A stretch of 64,000 nt of DNA. It comes from Sulfobacillus thermosulfidooxidans DSM 9293 (GTDB lineage Bacteria > Bacillota > Sulfobacillia > Sulfobacillales > Sulfobacillaceae). The DNA is taken from the NCBI RefSeq assembly GCF_900176145.1, contig NZ_FWWY01000001.1, forward strand, positions 1,659,819 through 1,723,818. Direction: 5' to 3'. The notes under the pieces are model-generated. The model was not told the origin of the DNA, did not search any database, and worked only from the letters and a program-made list of their open reading frames with translations. The translations under genes were made by a program, and so were the position numbers. Positions 43,252 to 52,491 of the stretch are shown here, one piece after another. How positions within the stretch are numbered: the stretch's first letter is position 1; the number at the start of each line of letters is the position of its first letter.

Positions 43252-44241
43252 GTGCAAATCTGGATTCGACTCGTGAAAAGAATCCTGGCAGGAATTATCA
43301 TGGTCCTGGCGGTTGCATCCTTTACCTTCTTTTTGGTTCGTTTGATGCCAGGCAATCCTGTTGAGGCGAAGTATAATGAGTTAATTATGCGGGGCATGAC
43401 GCCGGTCCAAGCAATGGACCAAGTGCGAGTGATGTATGGATTTATTCCTCACCAACCGTTGTGGCAACAATATGTGCTCTATCTCAATCAGATCATACAC
43501 TTAAATTTGGGACGATCTATTTCCTATGAGGGGATTCCCGTTCTTCATATCATTTTAGGCGCTGCTCCATGGACCATTATATTGGTCTTAACGGGCCTGA
43601 TTGCAAGTTTTATTGTGGGAGTATTAGCGGGCGTGATTGCTGCCATTAAGCGCTCGTCCCCAGTCGGAAATGCCTTATCGTTGTCCGGATCGATATTGCA
43701 CGGAATTCCTCAATTTGTGATGGGATTATTTTTGGCGTATGTTTTTACGACACTTTGGGCGATTCTTCCGTTTGGGGCGCCTTATAATGCGGCTTTAACG
43801 CCCGGATTCAATTGGCCTTTTATCTCCTCCCTCGTCCGCCATGCCATTTTGCCTGTCGCTACGTATGCTCTATCCAGTTATGGTGGATGGTTACTAACCA
43901 TGAAATCAAGCGTGATCACAGTATTAGGTGACGATTTCATTTTGGCGTCGGAAGTGCGTGGCTTAAAAATGTCGACTCAGGTTAAATATATTGCCCATAA
44001 TGCGATCCTCCCTTTGTTTACCGTTTTTGCTTTGTCGATTGGCTTCATGTTTGGGGGGTCCTTGTTCATTGAAGATATTTTTGATTATCCGGGACTGGGG
44101 AATTTGCTGCTTCATGCAATCAATGCCAGGGATTATCCGTTGATGAGTGGGGCCTTTTTGCTGATTACAGTAGCTGTGATTATCTCGAATATTTTCGCTG
44201 ACTTTCTGTACTCGGTCGTGGATCCGAGAATACGGAGGTGA
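43252..44241 (+). CDS. Oligopeptide ABC transporter permease (DppB/OppB type)
   Basis: 329 residues, six membrane helices. The N-terminus (AGIIMVLAVASFTFFLVRLM, PGNPVEA) and the cytoplasmic EAA-like loop (LASEVRGLKMSTQVKYIAHN) fit the OppB group. GTG start with GGAGGG. The next gene starts six bases after its stop, so the pair is tightly coupled. Confidence 0.93.
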   Translation: MQIWIRLVKRILAGIIMVLAVASFTFFLVRLMPGNPVEAKYNELIMRGMTPVQAMDQVRVMYGFIPHQPLWQQYVLYLNQIIHLNLGRSISYEGIPVLHIILGAAPWTIILVLTGLIASFIVGVLAGVIAAIKRSSPVGNALSLSGSILHGIPQFVMGLFLAYVFTTLWAILPFGAPYNAALTPGFNWPFISSLVRHAILPVATYALSSYGGWLLTMKSSVITVLGDDFILASEVRGLKMSTQVKYIAHNAILPLFTVFALSIGFMFGGSLFIEDIFDYPGLGNLLLHAINARDYPLMSGAFLLITVAVIISNIFADFLYSVVDPRIRR

Positions 44242-44247
44242 TGAAAA

Positions 44248-45162
44248 ATGTCCATGGCAGTACCGACGTCGACAAATCCCACAACGCCCCCGATTCGCCG
44301 GAAAAGGCCAACGTTCTTTCGTACGGCATGGAAGATTATTGTGAAAAAACCGGGTCGGCTGGTGGGACTGGCGATTATTGTGCTTTTTACATTGATGGCC
44401 ATTGTCGGGCCTTATCTGTATCCCAAAAATCTTCCGATTAATCCTAATGCCATATATGCCCCGATAAGCTGGAAATATCCATTGGGCACAGATTTTGAAG
44501 GCACCAGCAATTTGGCGTTAATTGTGACCGGTGCTCGGTATGTTCTGTTTGCAGCCTTTATGGCAGCGATTTTTACCGTCGTATTTGGTACTGTTTTAGG
44601 ATTAGTTTCCGGATATTTTTTGGGATGGTCGGATTCGATTATCATGCGGATAACCGATTTTATTTTGACCATTCCCGGTTTTCCGTTGTTAGTCGTGTTA
44701 TCCACCGTGTGGAATTTTGGTCAACCTATTGCTATGGGCTTTGTGCTTGGGATTACAGGATGGGGAGGACTTGCCCGGGCGGTGAGATCTCAAACCTTAT
44801 CTTTGCGTGAACGGGGATTTATTGAAGCCGCCCGGACTTTAGGACTCTCTCCCATGCATATTCTCTTTAAAGAAATTTTGCCGAATGTGGGTTCATATAT
44901 TGCGATGAATTTGTTATTGGCCATCACAGGCAGTATTTATGCGGAAGTCGGATTATTCTTTTTAGGTGTGGTGCCCTTTCAAGTCAATAACTGGGGCGTC
45001 ATGCTCAACTTAGCTGTCTTTTCTGCCGGAGCCATGTCCAGTACTCAAGCCTTGCCTTATTTACTGTCTCCCCTAATCGCATTGCTCGTACTGACATTAG
45101 GCGTGGTACTCTTTCTCGATGCCGTGGATGAACTCTTTAACCCGCGTTTAAAGGAGGCCTAG
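44248..45162 (+). CDS. Oligopeptide ABC transporter permease (DppC/OppC type)
   Basis: 304-residue second permease. A polar N-terminal tail is followed by LVGLAIIVLFTLMAIVGPYL, the ALNPP-like YPLGTDFEGTSNLALIV and the EAA loop in RERGFIEAARTLGLSPMHIL. GGAGGTGA precedes the ATG. Works with the upstream permease as a heterodimer. Confidence 0.93.
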   Translation: MSMAVPTSTNPTTPPIRRKRPTFFRTAWKIIVKKPGRLVGLAIIVLFTLMAIVGPYLYPKNLPINPNAIYAPISWKYPLGTDFEGTSNLALIVTGARYVLFAAFMAAIFTVVFGTVLGLVSGYFLGWSDSIIMRITDFILTIPGFPLLVVLSTVWNFGQPIAMGFVLGITGWGGLARAVRSQTLSLRERGFIEAARTLGLSPMHILFKEILPNVGSYIAMNLLLAITGSIYAEVGLFFLGVVPFQVNNWGVMLNLAVFSAGAMSSTQALPYLLSPLIALLVLTLGVVLFLDAVDELFNPRLKEA

Positions 45163-45166
45163 ATCG

Positions 45167-46171
45167 TTGGGAGTAAACCTTAGTAGGGCCCATGTGCAGC
45201 CTGTGGGGATTTCTATTCGCAACTTGAAAGTCGTTTATCACACGGGTCAAGGCGATATTCCCGCCGTGAATGGTATCAATTTGGACATACCGGCGGGACA
45301 AATCACCGGCATCATTGGCGAATCGGGATCCGGCAAGTCGACTTTGGCCATGGCTCTGATGAATGCGGTGCCGCATCCCGGACAAATTGTTAGCGGGTCT
45401 GTGGTTGTCGATGGTATTGGGGATATGCTCAAAATTGACAAGGAAAGCCGAAGACAGGCGCGCGGACGGCATATCGGGTTTGTTTTTCAGGCGGCACAAA
45501 ATTCCTTGAACCCACTTCGGCGTATCGGGCACCAAGTGCTGGATTTAGGGCGATCGCATAATGTCAAGGATTTGCGAGCTCTTATTCGGCGAGCCAAAGA
45601 TTTATTGACACGAATGGGTCTCAATGCGGATCGTGTCTTAACATCCTATCAACACGAGTTGTCGGGGGGGATGCGCCAACGCGTGGGTATTATGTTTGCC
45701 CTGGTTTTAGATGCCCAAGTGGTCATCTTGGACGAACCAACAACGGCTTTAGACATGATTTCGCAGGCGGCAGTTCTTCAAATTGTGCGCCAGATCCATG
45801 TAGAGCGGGGATTGACGACGATTCTCATTACCCATGATATGGGCGTCGTGGCTGACCTTGCCGACAATGTGGTTGTGATGTATGGCGGCGAATTGGCAGA
45901 AGCGGGTCCAACCGAACAGGTCCTCGCACATCCTGCCCACCCTTATACGCAAGGTCTGATTAGGGCTATTCCCCGAATCACGGGTGAGCTCGAGCAAGCT
46001 GTCGCTCTACCTGGTTCTCCTCCCGATGCGGTGACGTTTTTCCAGCCCGGTTGTCTTTTTGCGGCGCGGTGCCCTCTACGCTTTGCGCCGTGTGAGCTCA
46101 CTCGACCAGTGTATGAACGTCTAGGTCCCAGTCGACATGTCGCATGCTTTCGGGTGACACAACATGATTAA
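45167..46171 (+). CDS. Oligopeptide ABC transporter ATPase (DppD/OppD type)
   Basis: 334 residues. Walker A GIIGESGSGKSTLAMAL, signature LSGGMRQRVGIMFAL, Walker B VILDEPTTALD and the C-terminal oligopeptide extension with a cysteine cluster (FQPGCLFAARCPLRFAPCEL) that commonly holds an Fe-S cluster in this family. Start TTG with AAGGAGG upstream. It overlaps the next gene by 8 bases. Confidence 0.93.
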   Translation: MGVNLSRAHVQPVGISIRNLKVVYHTGQGDIPAVNGINLDIPAGQITGIIGESGSGKSTLAMALMNAVPHPGQIVSGSVVVDGIGDMLKIDKESRRQARGRHIGFVFQAAQNSLNPLRRIGHQVLDLGRSHNVKDLRALIRRAKDLLTRMGLNADRVLTSYQHELSGGMRQRVGIMFALVLDAQVVILDEPTTALDMISQAAVLQIVRQIHVERGLTTILITHDMGVVADLADNVVVMYGGELAEAGPTEQVLAHPAHPYTQGLIRAIPRITGELEQAVALPGSPPDAVTFFQPGCLFAARCPLRFAPCELTRPVYERLGPSRHVACFRVTQHD

Positions 46172-47171
46172 TGTGACTAACCTGGTTAAAGTATTCCCAT
46201 CGCGTAAGGGACTCCTCGGACGTGACGCTGTGGTGGCACTAAGAGGGGTGAGCTTTGCCATTCCTGATGGAGGAGCCATTTCGTTTATTGGAGAGTCAGG
46301 ATCAGGGAAAACCACAATCGGGCGTATATTGGCGGGATTAGAGACACCGAGTGCAGGAGAGATTTGGTGGGATGACGTCAATATTACGGCTTTGCCGCAA
46401 CGCCAACGACTACGGTTTCTTCGCAAGGTGCAATTGATCCAACAAGATCCCTACCAAGCGTTAAATCCGGCTCGGACGATCGAACAGGCCTTAAAAGACC
46501 CATTGACCGTTATCGCACGAGAACAGCATAAAGGGCCCCAATGGGTTCAACAACGGATCAATGAAGTGCTGCAAATGGTGGGTATTGAACCCGTGAGTGT
46601 CTTAGACAAATATCCCCATATGTTATCTGGAGGGCAACGACAACGTATTGTCATCGCTCGGGCATTAACTGTTGAACCCAAAGTGCTCGTGGCCGATGAG
46701 GCCGTTTCGATGATTGATGTGTCATTGCGGCTTGGGGTATTGAAATTACTTCGGGACTTACGAGATCAATTTGGCATTTCGCTTTTCTTTATCACACACG
46801 ATGTGGCGGCTGCCCGCTATGTGGGACAAGACGGGCAGTTATTTGTGATCTATAAGGGGATGATCATCGAATCAGGGCAGACCGATGAGGTGATTACTCA
46901 TCCCTATCATCCCTATACGCAAGCCCTGTTAAGTGCGGTTCCGGTTTTAAAAGGGTTAGAAATCCCAGGGCCCGACCGCTATATTCCCTTAAGGGCTGAT
47001 GAGGACGGAGAGATTCAAGAGACTGTGTGCTTGTATGAACCGCGTTGTCCTTTTGCCCAGGATCAATGCCGGCAAACTCGTCCCCTTTTGCAAGGGGATG
47101 GGCATGATCATGCTTGTCATTTTCCAACTGTCCGGCGCGTGGTGGCCACAGCCCGACCAGAAAAACCATGA
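46164..47171 (+). CDS. Oligopeptide ABC transporter ATPase (DppF/OppF type)
   Basis: 335 residues. Walker A ISFIGESGSGKTTIGRIL, signature LSGGQRQRIVIARAL, and Walker B VLVADEAVSMID (Asp-Glu retained, the usual PTSALD is changed). The C-terminal cysteine cluster (CLYEPRCPFAQDQCRQT) is present as in DppD. It completes a five-gene importer, with the AmiE-like hydrolase 41 bases downstream. Confidence 0.93.
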   Translation: MINVTNLVKVFPSRKGLLGRDAVVALRGVSFAIPDGGAISFIGESGSGKTTIGRILAGLETPSAGEIWWDDVNITALPQRQRLRFLRKVQLIQQDPYQALNPARTIEQALKDPLTVIAREQHKGPQWVQQRINEVLQMVGIEPVSVLDKYPHMLSGGQRQRIVIARALTVEPKVLVADEAVSMIDVSLRLGVLKLLRDLRDQFGISLFFITHDVAAARYVGQDGQLFVIYKGMIIESGQTDEVITHPYHPYTQALLSAVPVLKGLEIPGPDRYIPLRADEDGEIQETVCLYEPRCPFAQDQCRQTRPLLQGDGHDHACHFPTVRRVVATARPEKP

Positions 47172-47212
47172 CGCCTGGCTTTTGTCACACGCATGAGCAG
47201 CGGCAGGCGTGA

Positions 47213-48316
47213 GTGAATGAACTTTTAGATGACACTGAAGAAGACGGGAAGGTGAGCATTACGGAGAGATTTTATGAGGTCAAGCAGATGCTGGATTACA
47301 GCACCGAACATCAGCTGATACCCGGTGTGGTGGCCTGGCTCGGGCGCTATGACAACGTACTCTTTCGTTACCACCAGGGTTACGCCCAAATTTATGGAGA
47401 AAAGCGGAAGATGACGTCCGATACGGTTTTTGATCTGGCATCATTGACCAAAGTTGTGGCAACCTTGCCAGCCGTTTTATTGCTTGTGCAAACTGGGCAG
47501 CTTTCCCTAGAGTCATTCCTGTCACGATATTTTTCCGCTTTTCAAGACGGTATGAAAGCCAAAGTGCGTATTATCCATTTGCTTACCCATAGCGCGGGAT
47601 TGATTTCTCACCAACCATTTTATGAATGGGCTCAGGGATTTCAGGAGATTGTGAATCTCGTAGTCCATGAGCCTTTGAGTTATGAGCCTGGCACTCGTGT
47701 CGTCTATAGTGATTTGGGATTTATTCTTTTGGGTGCCTTAGTCGAAAAAATTAGTGGACAGTCGTTATCGGAGTTCTGTCAACAGCAGATTTTCGAGCCT
47801 TTAGGAATGAAGAACACGCGTTTTCTTTCTCCTTTGGGACTTTTAGGACCTTTGGCAGAAAAAAATTTTGCTGCCACTGAAGTGGTAGATAAACAACCTT
47901 TAGTGGGAATTGTGCATGATGAAAATGCTCGCGCGATGGGAGGTGTTGCAGGTCACGCGGGCTTGTTTTCAACGGCTCAGGATTTAAGCCGGTATCTTGC
48001 CATGTGGGTCGGCCAGGAAGGTCCTCTGCGTGAGGTTGTCAAAGAACGTTCTTTGCATTCCTATACGCATGGCCTCGGCGGTTCCAGGGGCTTGGGATTT
48101 GTCATGCGCCACGATAGTTACGATATTGCGGGGGATTTATGGCCCACAACCACAGTCAGCCATAGTGGATTTACGGGAACATCGTTGGTATTCGATAGGC
48201 CCTCTGGTTATTGGGCTATTTTGCTCACGAACCGGGTGCATTTTGGCAGGCAGACAGATATTAGTGATTTTCGACGCCGTTTCCATAATGTGGCGGCAGC
48301 CTGCTTGTTTGGATAA
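47213..48316 (+). CDS. AmiE-like serine hydrolase (beta-lactamase fold)
   Basis: Penicillin-binding-protein/class C beta-lactamase-fold hydrolase, up to 367 aa. The nucleophile and lysine are in FDLASLTKVVA (S77-x-x-K80), the second triad motif is YSDLGF (Y165-S-D) and HAGLFSTAQDLSRY and SHSGFTGTS are downstream. In Bacillus, AmiE (YbbE) of this family removes the peptide from MurNAc. There is no signal peptide, so it would act in the cytoplasm on imported fragments. The start is uncertain: GTG at 47213 has only a weak ribosome site, and later GTG/ATG codons near 47252 and 47291 are alternatives. Confidence 0.82.
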   Translation: MNELLDDTEEDGKVSITERFYEVKQMLDYSTEHQLIPGVVAWLGRYDNVLFRYHQGYAQIYGEKRKMTSDTVFDLASLTKVVATLPAVLLLVQTGQLSLESFLSRYFSAFQDGMKAKVRIIHLLTHSAGLISHQPFYEWAQGFQEIVNLVVHEPLSYEPGTRVVYSDLGFILLGALVEKISGQSLSEFCQQQIFEPLGMKNTRFLSPLGLLGPLAEKNFAATEVVDKQPLVGIVHDENARAMGGVAGHAGLFSTAQDLSRYLAMWVGQEGPLREVVKERSLHSYTHGLGGSRGLGFVMRHDSYDIAGDLWPTTTVSHSGFTGTSLVFDRPSGYWAILLTNRVHFGRQTDISDFRRRFHNVAAACLFG

Positions 48317-48412
48317 AGACGGAACAGAACTAGAAGGCCGTGATTTCTCTAGCAAACTTGATTTTTCGCCATCATAAATCATCAATCCAAATAGAAAAGA
48401 GATGAACAACAG

Positions 48413-49474
48413 ATGACTCGTCACATTACCGTCAAACGGGCCGTGCCGGAAATGGTCAATATGTTAGGAGCGATGATTGATAAGGTTTACCGACCTGAGC
48501 AACGTCCGGGTGAGGGAATGCCCAAAGAATTTCCTCATCTTTTTCATTCAGGTAACGCGCACAACTTATTTTATGCGGAAATGGATTCCACTCCTGTGAG
48601 CATGGTGGCGGTTTTGAAACAAACGGCTATTATTCCCGGAGCCCATATTCCCGTGGCCTCGATCGGTAGTGTTGTCACCTTGCCTCAATATCGTGGACAA
48701 AAACTGGCTACGACGATTTTGAAGACGGTTTTTGATGTCATGACGCAAGAAGGGCAAGCCCTTTGTCTCATTTCAGGTGACCGGGATTTATATCTCAGGC
48801 AGGGAGCAAGGAAAATTGGCCGGATGTACACCGTTCATGTCAATGCCGACATGCTTCCCCGGGATTCTTCAGCCGATGGGAACATACGATACATTGAGTC
48901 CCATAGCCGGCAGGGTTACGCTCCTTTGTTGGCGAGCATCTACCAGCAAGAAAGTTACCGGTTTCAGCGCAGTGCCGAACAGATGGCGGTATTATTGAAT
49001 GCCTTGTGGTTTAAGCGCCCCCATTTCCGTCAAGAACTGTTTGTGATCGAATCGGAATTATCTATTGAGGGCTATCTTGTGGTGTTCGTTAGAGAATCCC
49101 AACCCCAGCATGGCATGATTATGGAATGGGCTGGAAACCGTGATAGAATGCCGGGGGCTTTGGCCCACGTTCTCAGGCAGATGAATCTGAACGATATCAC
49201 GTTTCATATTCATGCCATGGACCATTGGATGAAATCTCTAGCGATAGCGCATGGTTGGATGATGCATGAAGAACCCATTCAAGGCACCGTTAAAGTGGCC
49301 AATTCCGACGTATTAATTCATGCCTATGCCTCACGGCTTGAGGAAGAAGCTCAAGACATTATGAGCCTAAAGACCCTTTCAGACGAGCAGCTCTTGAGCC
49401 ATCTGTTTGGACCGCCGTTTGATGAGAGCTTAAATCTTCCTTTTATCTTGACCGACGATCTGAATTATATTTAG
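48413..49474 (+). CDS. GNAT-family acetyltransferase (Eis-like layout)
   Basis: 353 residues. The N-terminal GNAT domain has VASIGSVVTLPQYRGQKLAT, the acetyl-CoA-binding loop (Q/R-x-x-G-x-x), and LCLISGDRDLYLRQGARKIG. A second half is similar in size to another GNAT domain, and the end (KTLSDEQLLSHLFGPPFDES) resembles the C-terminal part of Eis-type enzymes. B. subtilis also has an acetyltransferase gene (ybbJ) in its muropeptide cluster. Possible roles are acetylating amino sugars or peptides; none is proven. Confidence 0.8.
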   Translation: MTRHITVKRAVPEMVNMLGAMIDKVYRPEQRPGEGMPKEFPHLFHSGNAHNLFYAEMDSTPVSMVAVLKQTAIIPGAHIPVASIGSVVTLPQYRGQKLATTILKTVFDVMTQEGQALCLISGDRDLYLRQGARKIGRMYTVHVNADMLPRDSSADGNIRYIESHSRQGYAPLLASIYQQESYRFQRSAEQMAVLLNALWFKRPHFRQELFVIESELSIEGYLVVFVRESQPQHGMIMEWAGNRDRMPGALAHVLRQMNLNDITFHIHAMDHWMKSLAIAHGWMMHEEPIQGTVKVANSDVLIHAYASRLEEEAQDIMSLKTLSDEQLLSHLFGPPFDESLNLPFILTDDLNYI

Positions 49475-49543
49475 CCCTCGGTCCTTGATTGAGTCCTAAA
49501 GACAACACTTACAACAAGGGAACAATGGCAAGGAGGAGGCAGT

Positions 49544-50500
49544 ATGCTCATTCGTTGTTACCGCCCCGGAGATGAAGCCCTTTTGGTTGATGTCTGGAAC
49601 CAGACATTACCCCAAGATGGGATTACCCTCAAACGGTTTACTCAAAAAGTTCTGCTTGATCCCAATTTCCGCCCTCAAGGGTTATGGGTTGCAGAGCATG
49701 ATGGCGAACTCGTAGGGTGGATCTTGGCCGTGATTGATCATCAAGACACTTCACATCAATCAGATGACCAAGGATGGATTACAACCTTTGGCGTCGCTCC
49801 CCCCTATCAAAAATTAGGGATTGCGCACCAATTATGGGAACATGCCGAACAATATTTTCTGTCTCATCACCGCCACAAAGTGATGTTTGCTGCCTATGCT
49901 CCAAATTATTTTCTTCCTGGTCTTGATGCAAATCGGTATCCTCGCGCTTACGATTGGTTGTTGCATCATGGTTTTTCTGTGCTTTATTCCCCGGTGGCGA
50001 TGGACAAAAATCTTGTGGATTTTTGTGTGCCTGAAGACGTTCGTCTCAAACAACAAGAATTAGAACAGCAAGGATGTGTCGTTCACCCCCTCAAATCCTC
50101 TCAAATTTGGCCCTTATTATCGTTTTTGCATCAAGAATTTGATCGTGACTGGGAAAGGGCGGTCCGCACGGCACTGTTGGGATCGTTATCATTATCGCAG
50201 ATTTGGGTCGTAGCCCAGGACGATCAAATTGTGGGTTTCGCCATGTATGGGGGATATGAGGATATTGCTGAGCGTTTTGGACCGTTTGGTGTGGCGAAAG
50301 CATTACGGGGCCATTATCTCGGAAAAGTGTTGTTGTACCGGACTTTAGAGGCCATGCAGCGGCAAGGTCTCCATTCGGCATGGTTTTTGTGGACGGGAGA
50401 GAGAGAACCAGCGGGCCATCTTTATCTCCGCACCGGGTTTGCCGTAACTCGACGTTTTCATGTCATGGTGAAAACCCTCTCGCCGAAGAGAACGCCATAG
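49544..50500 (+). CDS. Double GNAT-domain acetyltransferase
   Basis: 318 residues with two GNAT domains. The first has TTFGVAPPYQKLGIAHQLWE and the second FGVAKALRGHYLGKVLLYRT, each with the acetyl-CoA loop, as in mycothiol synthase-like proteins. AAGGAGGAGG precedes the ATG. It is followed 62 bases later by the PIG-L-like gene. In thiol biosynthesis, a PIG-L deacetylase is paired with a double GNAT, so this order is suggestive, but the other enzymes are not here. Confidence 0.83.
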   Translation: MLIRCYRPGDEALLVDVWNQTLPQDGITLKRFTQKVLLDPNFRPQGLWVAEHDGELVGWILAVIDHQDTSHQSDDQGWITTFGVAPPYQKLGIAHQLWEHAEQYFLSHHRHKVMFAAYAPNYFLPGLDANRYPRAYDWLLHHGFSVLYSPVAMDKNLVDFCVPEDVRLKQQELEQQGCVVHPLKSSQIWPLLSFLHQEFDRDWERAVRTALLGSLSLSQIWVVAQDDQIVGFAMYGGYEDIAERFGPFGVAKALRGHYLGKVLLYRTLEAMQRQGLHSAWFLWTGEREPAGHLYLRTGFAVTRRFHVMVKTLSPKRTP

Positions 50501-50562
50501 GTAGGCCGTGAAAGAGAAGGAATTTTGTCAGTGATGGGATGTTAGGGGAGGTTGACATACTA

Positions 50563-51264
50563 ATGAGGATTCTGGCGATTGGAGCTCATGCTGGCGACAT
50601 GGATTTAACGGCGGGGGCGGTACTCGCACAGCACGTGTTAAATCACGACGAAGTGACATTAGTCCATCTTAACCCGGGAGAAAAGGGACATCCGCGGTTA
50701 CATCCTCATGAATATGCAAAGCAAAAAATTGAGGAAGCGACCTTGTTTGCTCAACACATTGGTGCGCATGTCCGGTTTTTACCTTATCACGATGGGGAAC
50801 TGGAAGTGAATTCCGACACCGTTCATGAAATGACCGACATTATTCGAGAAATTCGTCCCGCCGTCGTGATTACGCACTGGAAACAAAGTATTCATCCTGA
50901 CCATGCCGCGGCACACTACATTACGGAGCAGGCCCTATTTTATGCCAGTTTGAAATGGTATGAGCGTGCCTTACCTTCGCACTTTGTTCCCTATGTTTAT
51001 TACGCGGACAATTGGGAAGATAGTGAGGGATTTGTTCCCGAAGTTTTTGTGGAAATTCAACCCGATGCCTATGAATTATGGTTGCAAGCTATTTCGCATT
51101 ATGCGTTTGCCCGTGGCGAAATTACCCGCTTTCCCTATATCACTTATTATCAAGCTTTAATGCAGGTTCGTGGCGCTCCAAAAGGTTTTAATCGAGCGCA
51201 AGCTTTTATGGTGCCGCCAGGCGATTTACATCGCAGGGTACCACATTTAGGGCCCCAGGCATAA
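50563..51264 (+). CDS. PIG-L (LmbE)-like protein with altered active-site motif
   Basis: 233-residue member of the PIG-L N-acetylglucosamine deacetylase family. The N-terminal zinc motif normally AHPDD reads AHAGD here: His and the second Asp are kept, but the first Asp, the general base in MshB, is Gly. The second zinc His is kept in SIHPDHAAAH. RILAIGAHAGD, LVHLNPGEKGH and VRFLPYHDGELEV fit the family. ATG at 50563 is used, with GGGAGG 11 bases upstream; an earlier ATG at 50539 lacks a site. The gene may be a non-catalytic binder or a deacetylase using another base. Confidence 0.82.
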   Translation: MRILAIGAHAGDMDLTAGAVLAQHVLNHDEVTLVHLNPGEKGHPRLHPHEYAKQKIEEATLFAQHIGAHVRFLPYHDGELEVNSDTVHEMTDIIREIRPAVVITHWKQSIHPDHAAAHYITEQALFYASLKWYERALPSHFVPYVYYADNWEDSEGFVPEVFVEIQPDAYELWLQAISHYAFARGEITRFPYITYYQALMQVRGAPKGFNRAQAFMVPPGDLHRRVPHLGPQA

Positions 51265-51294
51265 TGGCACAAAGAAAGGGATGCTGCTGTTACT

Positions 51295-52467
51295 ATGGTC
51301 AGATTGGGGATTGATCGTTTGATTAACGAATATCCTTCATGGGTGAAGGGCAACCGGACTGGTGTGGTGACCAATTATGCGATGACCGATAGTCATTTGC
51401 ATCCAGTTATTGATCGCCTAATTCAAGTGTTTGGATCCAATATTGTCAAGCTGTTTGGGCCCGAGCATGGGATTCGCACAGCGAGCCCTGAAGGTGAGCA
51501 TATTAGCAGCGAACAGGATGCACGTAGCGGACTTCCGGCGCTTAGCCTTTACGGCACGGACAGAAAACCCACAGCGGAAATGTTAGAGGATGTGGATTTG
51601 CTGATCGTGGACCTGCAAGATATCGGCACTCGATATTTCACTCACGTAAGTACGTTAAAAGGAGTCTTAGAAGCCTGTGACGAGAATCACATCCGCTGTT
51701 TGGTGCTAGACAGGCCCAATCCTATTGGCAGCTCCATGGAAGGCCCGTTAACCGAACCGGGTTATACCTCCTTTGTGGGAAGTCTTCCTATTCCTGTCCG
51801 TCACGGGTTAACTTTGGGTGAGATAGCGAGGTGGCTTAAACGCACGCGTTATCCCCATCTCGATTTAGACGTTATGGCCCTTGAACATTGGCAACGGGGG
51901 CAATATTGGGACGACACGGCATTACCTTTTGTGCCCCCCTCCCCTAATACCACGGGCATTGATATGATGATCTTATATCCAGGAACTTGTTTGTTTGAAG
52001 GAACCAATGTATCCGTTGGCCGGGGAACGACGAAACCCTTTGAAATCATTGGTGCACCATATATTGACGGTTTTGAATTGGCCGAGCGATTCAATCAACA
52101 ACAGTGGCCGGGAATCCGTGCGAGACCCTTGTATTTTTCTCCGTGGCGTTCCATTTACGCTAAGACTCTGTGTCAAGGAATCCAACTTCATGTTATAGAC
52201 CGCAAAGTGCTGACCCCTTTTAGAGTCGGGATAGCCTTGGTGCAATTAATTCATGACACCTATCCTGAACATTTTGCGTTTCTTAGACCTTCTCATAACG
52301 GCCACGATGCGGATCGGTTGTTTTTTGACTTATTAGCGGGTTCTGATGGATTACGGAAAGCGATTGAATCTGGTCATGGTCTTGATTTCTTGCAAGATGA
52401 AGCCAGGCAATTAGAACAATTTCGTGACGAAGTCGCCCAAGATTTGTTATATCCCGAAAAATCATGA
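51295..52467 (+). CDS. namZ: Exo-beta-N-acetylmuramidase NamZ-like protein (GH171, DUF1343)
   Basis: 390 residues of the YbbC/NamZ family, which releases MurNAc from the non-reducing end of peptidoglycan fragments. Conserved blocks are RTGVVTNYAMTDS, KLFGPEHGIRTASPEGEHIS, VDLQDIGTRYFTHVSTLKG, VLDRPNPIG and FEGTNVSVGRGTTKPFEIIG. No signal peptide, unlike the secreted Bacillus enzyme. It is 24 bases before NagZ, the enzyme that takes the GlcNAc left by NamZ. Confidence 0.92.
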   Translation: MVRLGIDRLINEYPSWVKGNRTGVVTNYAMTDSHLHPVIDRLIQVFGSNIVKLFGPEHGIRTASPEGEHISSEQDARSGLPALSLYGTDRKPTAEMLEDVDLLIVDLQDIGTRYFTHVSTLKGVLEACDENHIRCLVLDRPNPIGSSMEGPLTEPGYTSFVGSLPIPVRHGLTLGEIARWLKRTRYPHLDLDVMALEHWQRGQYWDDTALPFVPPSPNTTGIDMMILYPGTCLFEGTNVSVGRGTTKPFEIIGAPYIDGFELAERFNQQQWPGIRARPLYFSPWRSIYAKTLCQGIQLHVIDRKVLTPFRVGIALVQLIHDTYPEHFAFLRPSHNGHDADRLFFDLLAGSDGLRKAIESGHGLDFLQDEARQLEQFRDEVAQDLLYPEKS

Positions 52468-52491
52468 TAAGACTGATAGGTGTGAGGTGTA

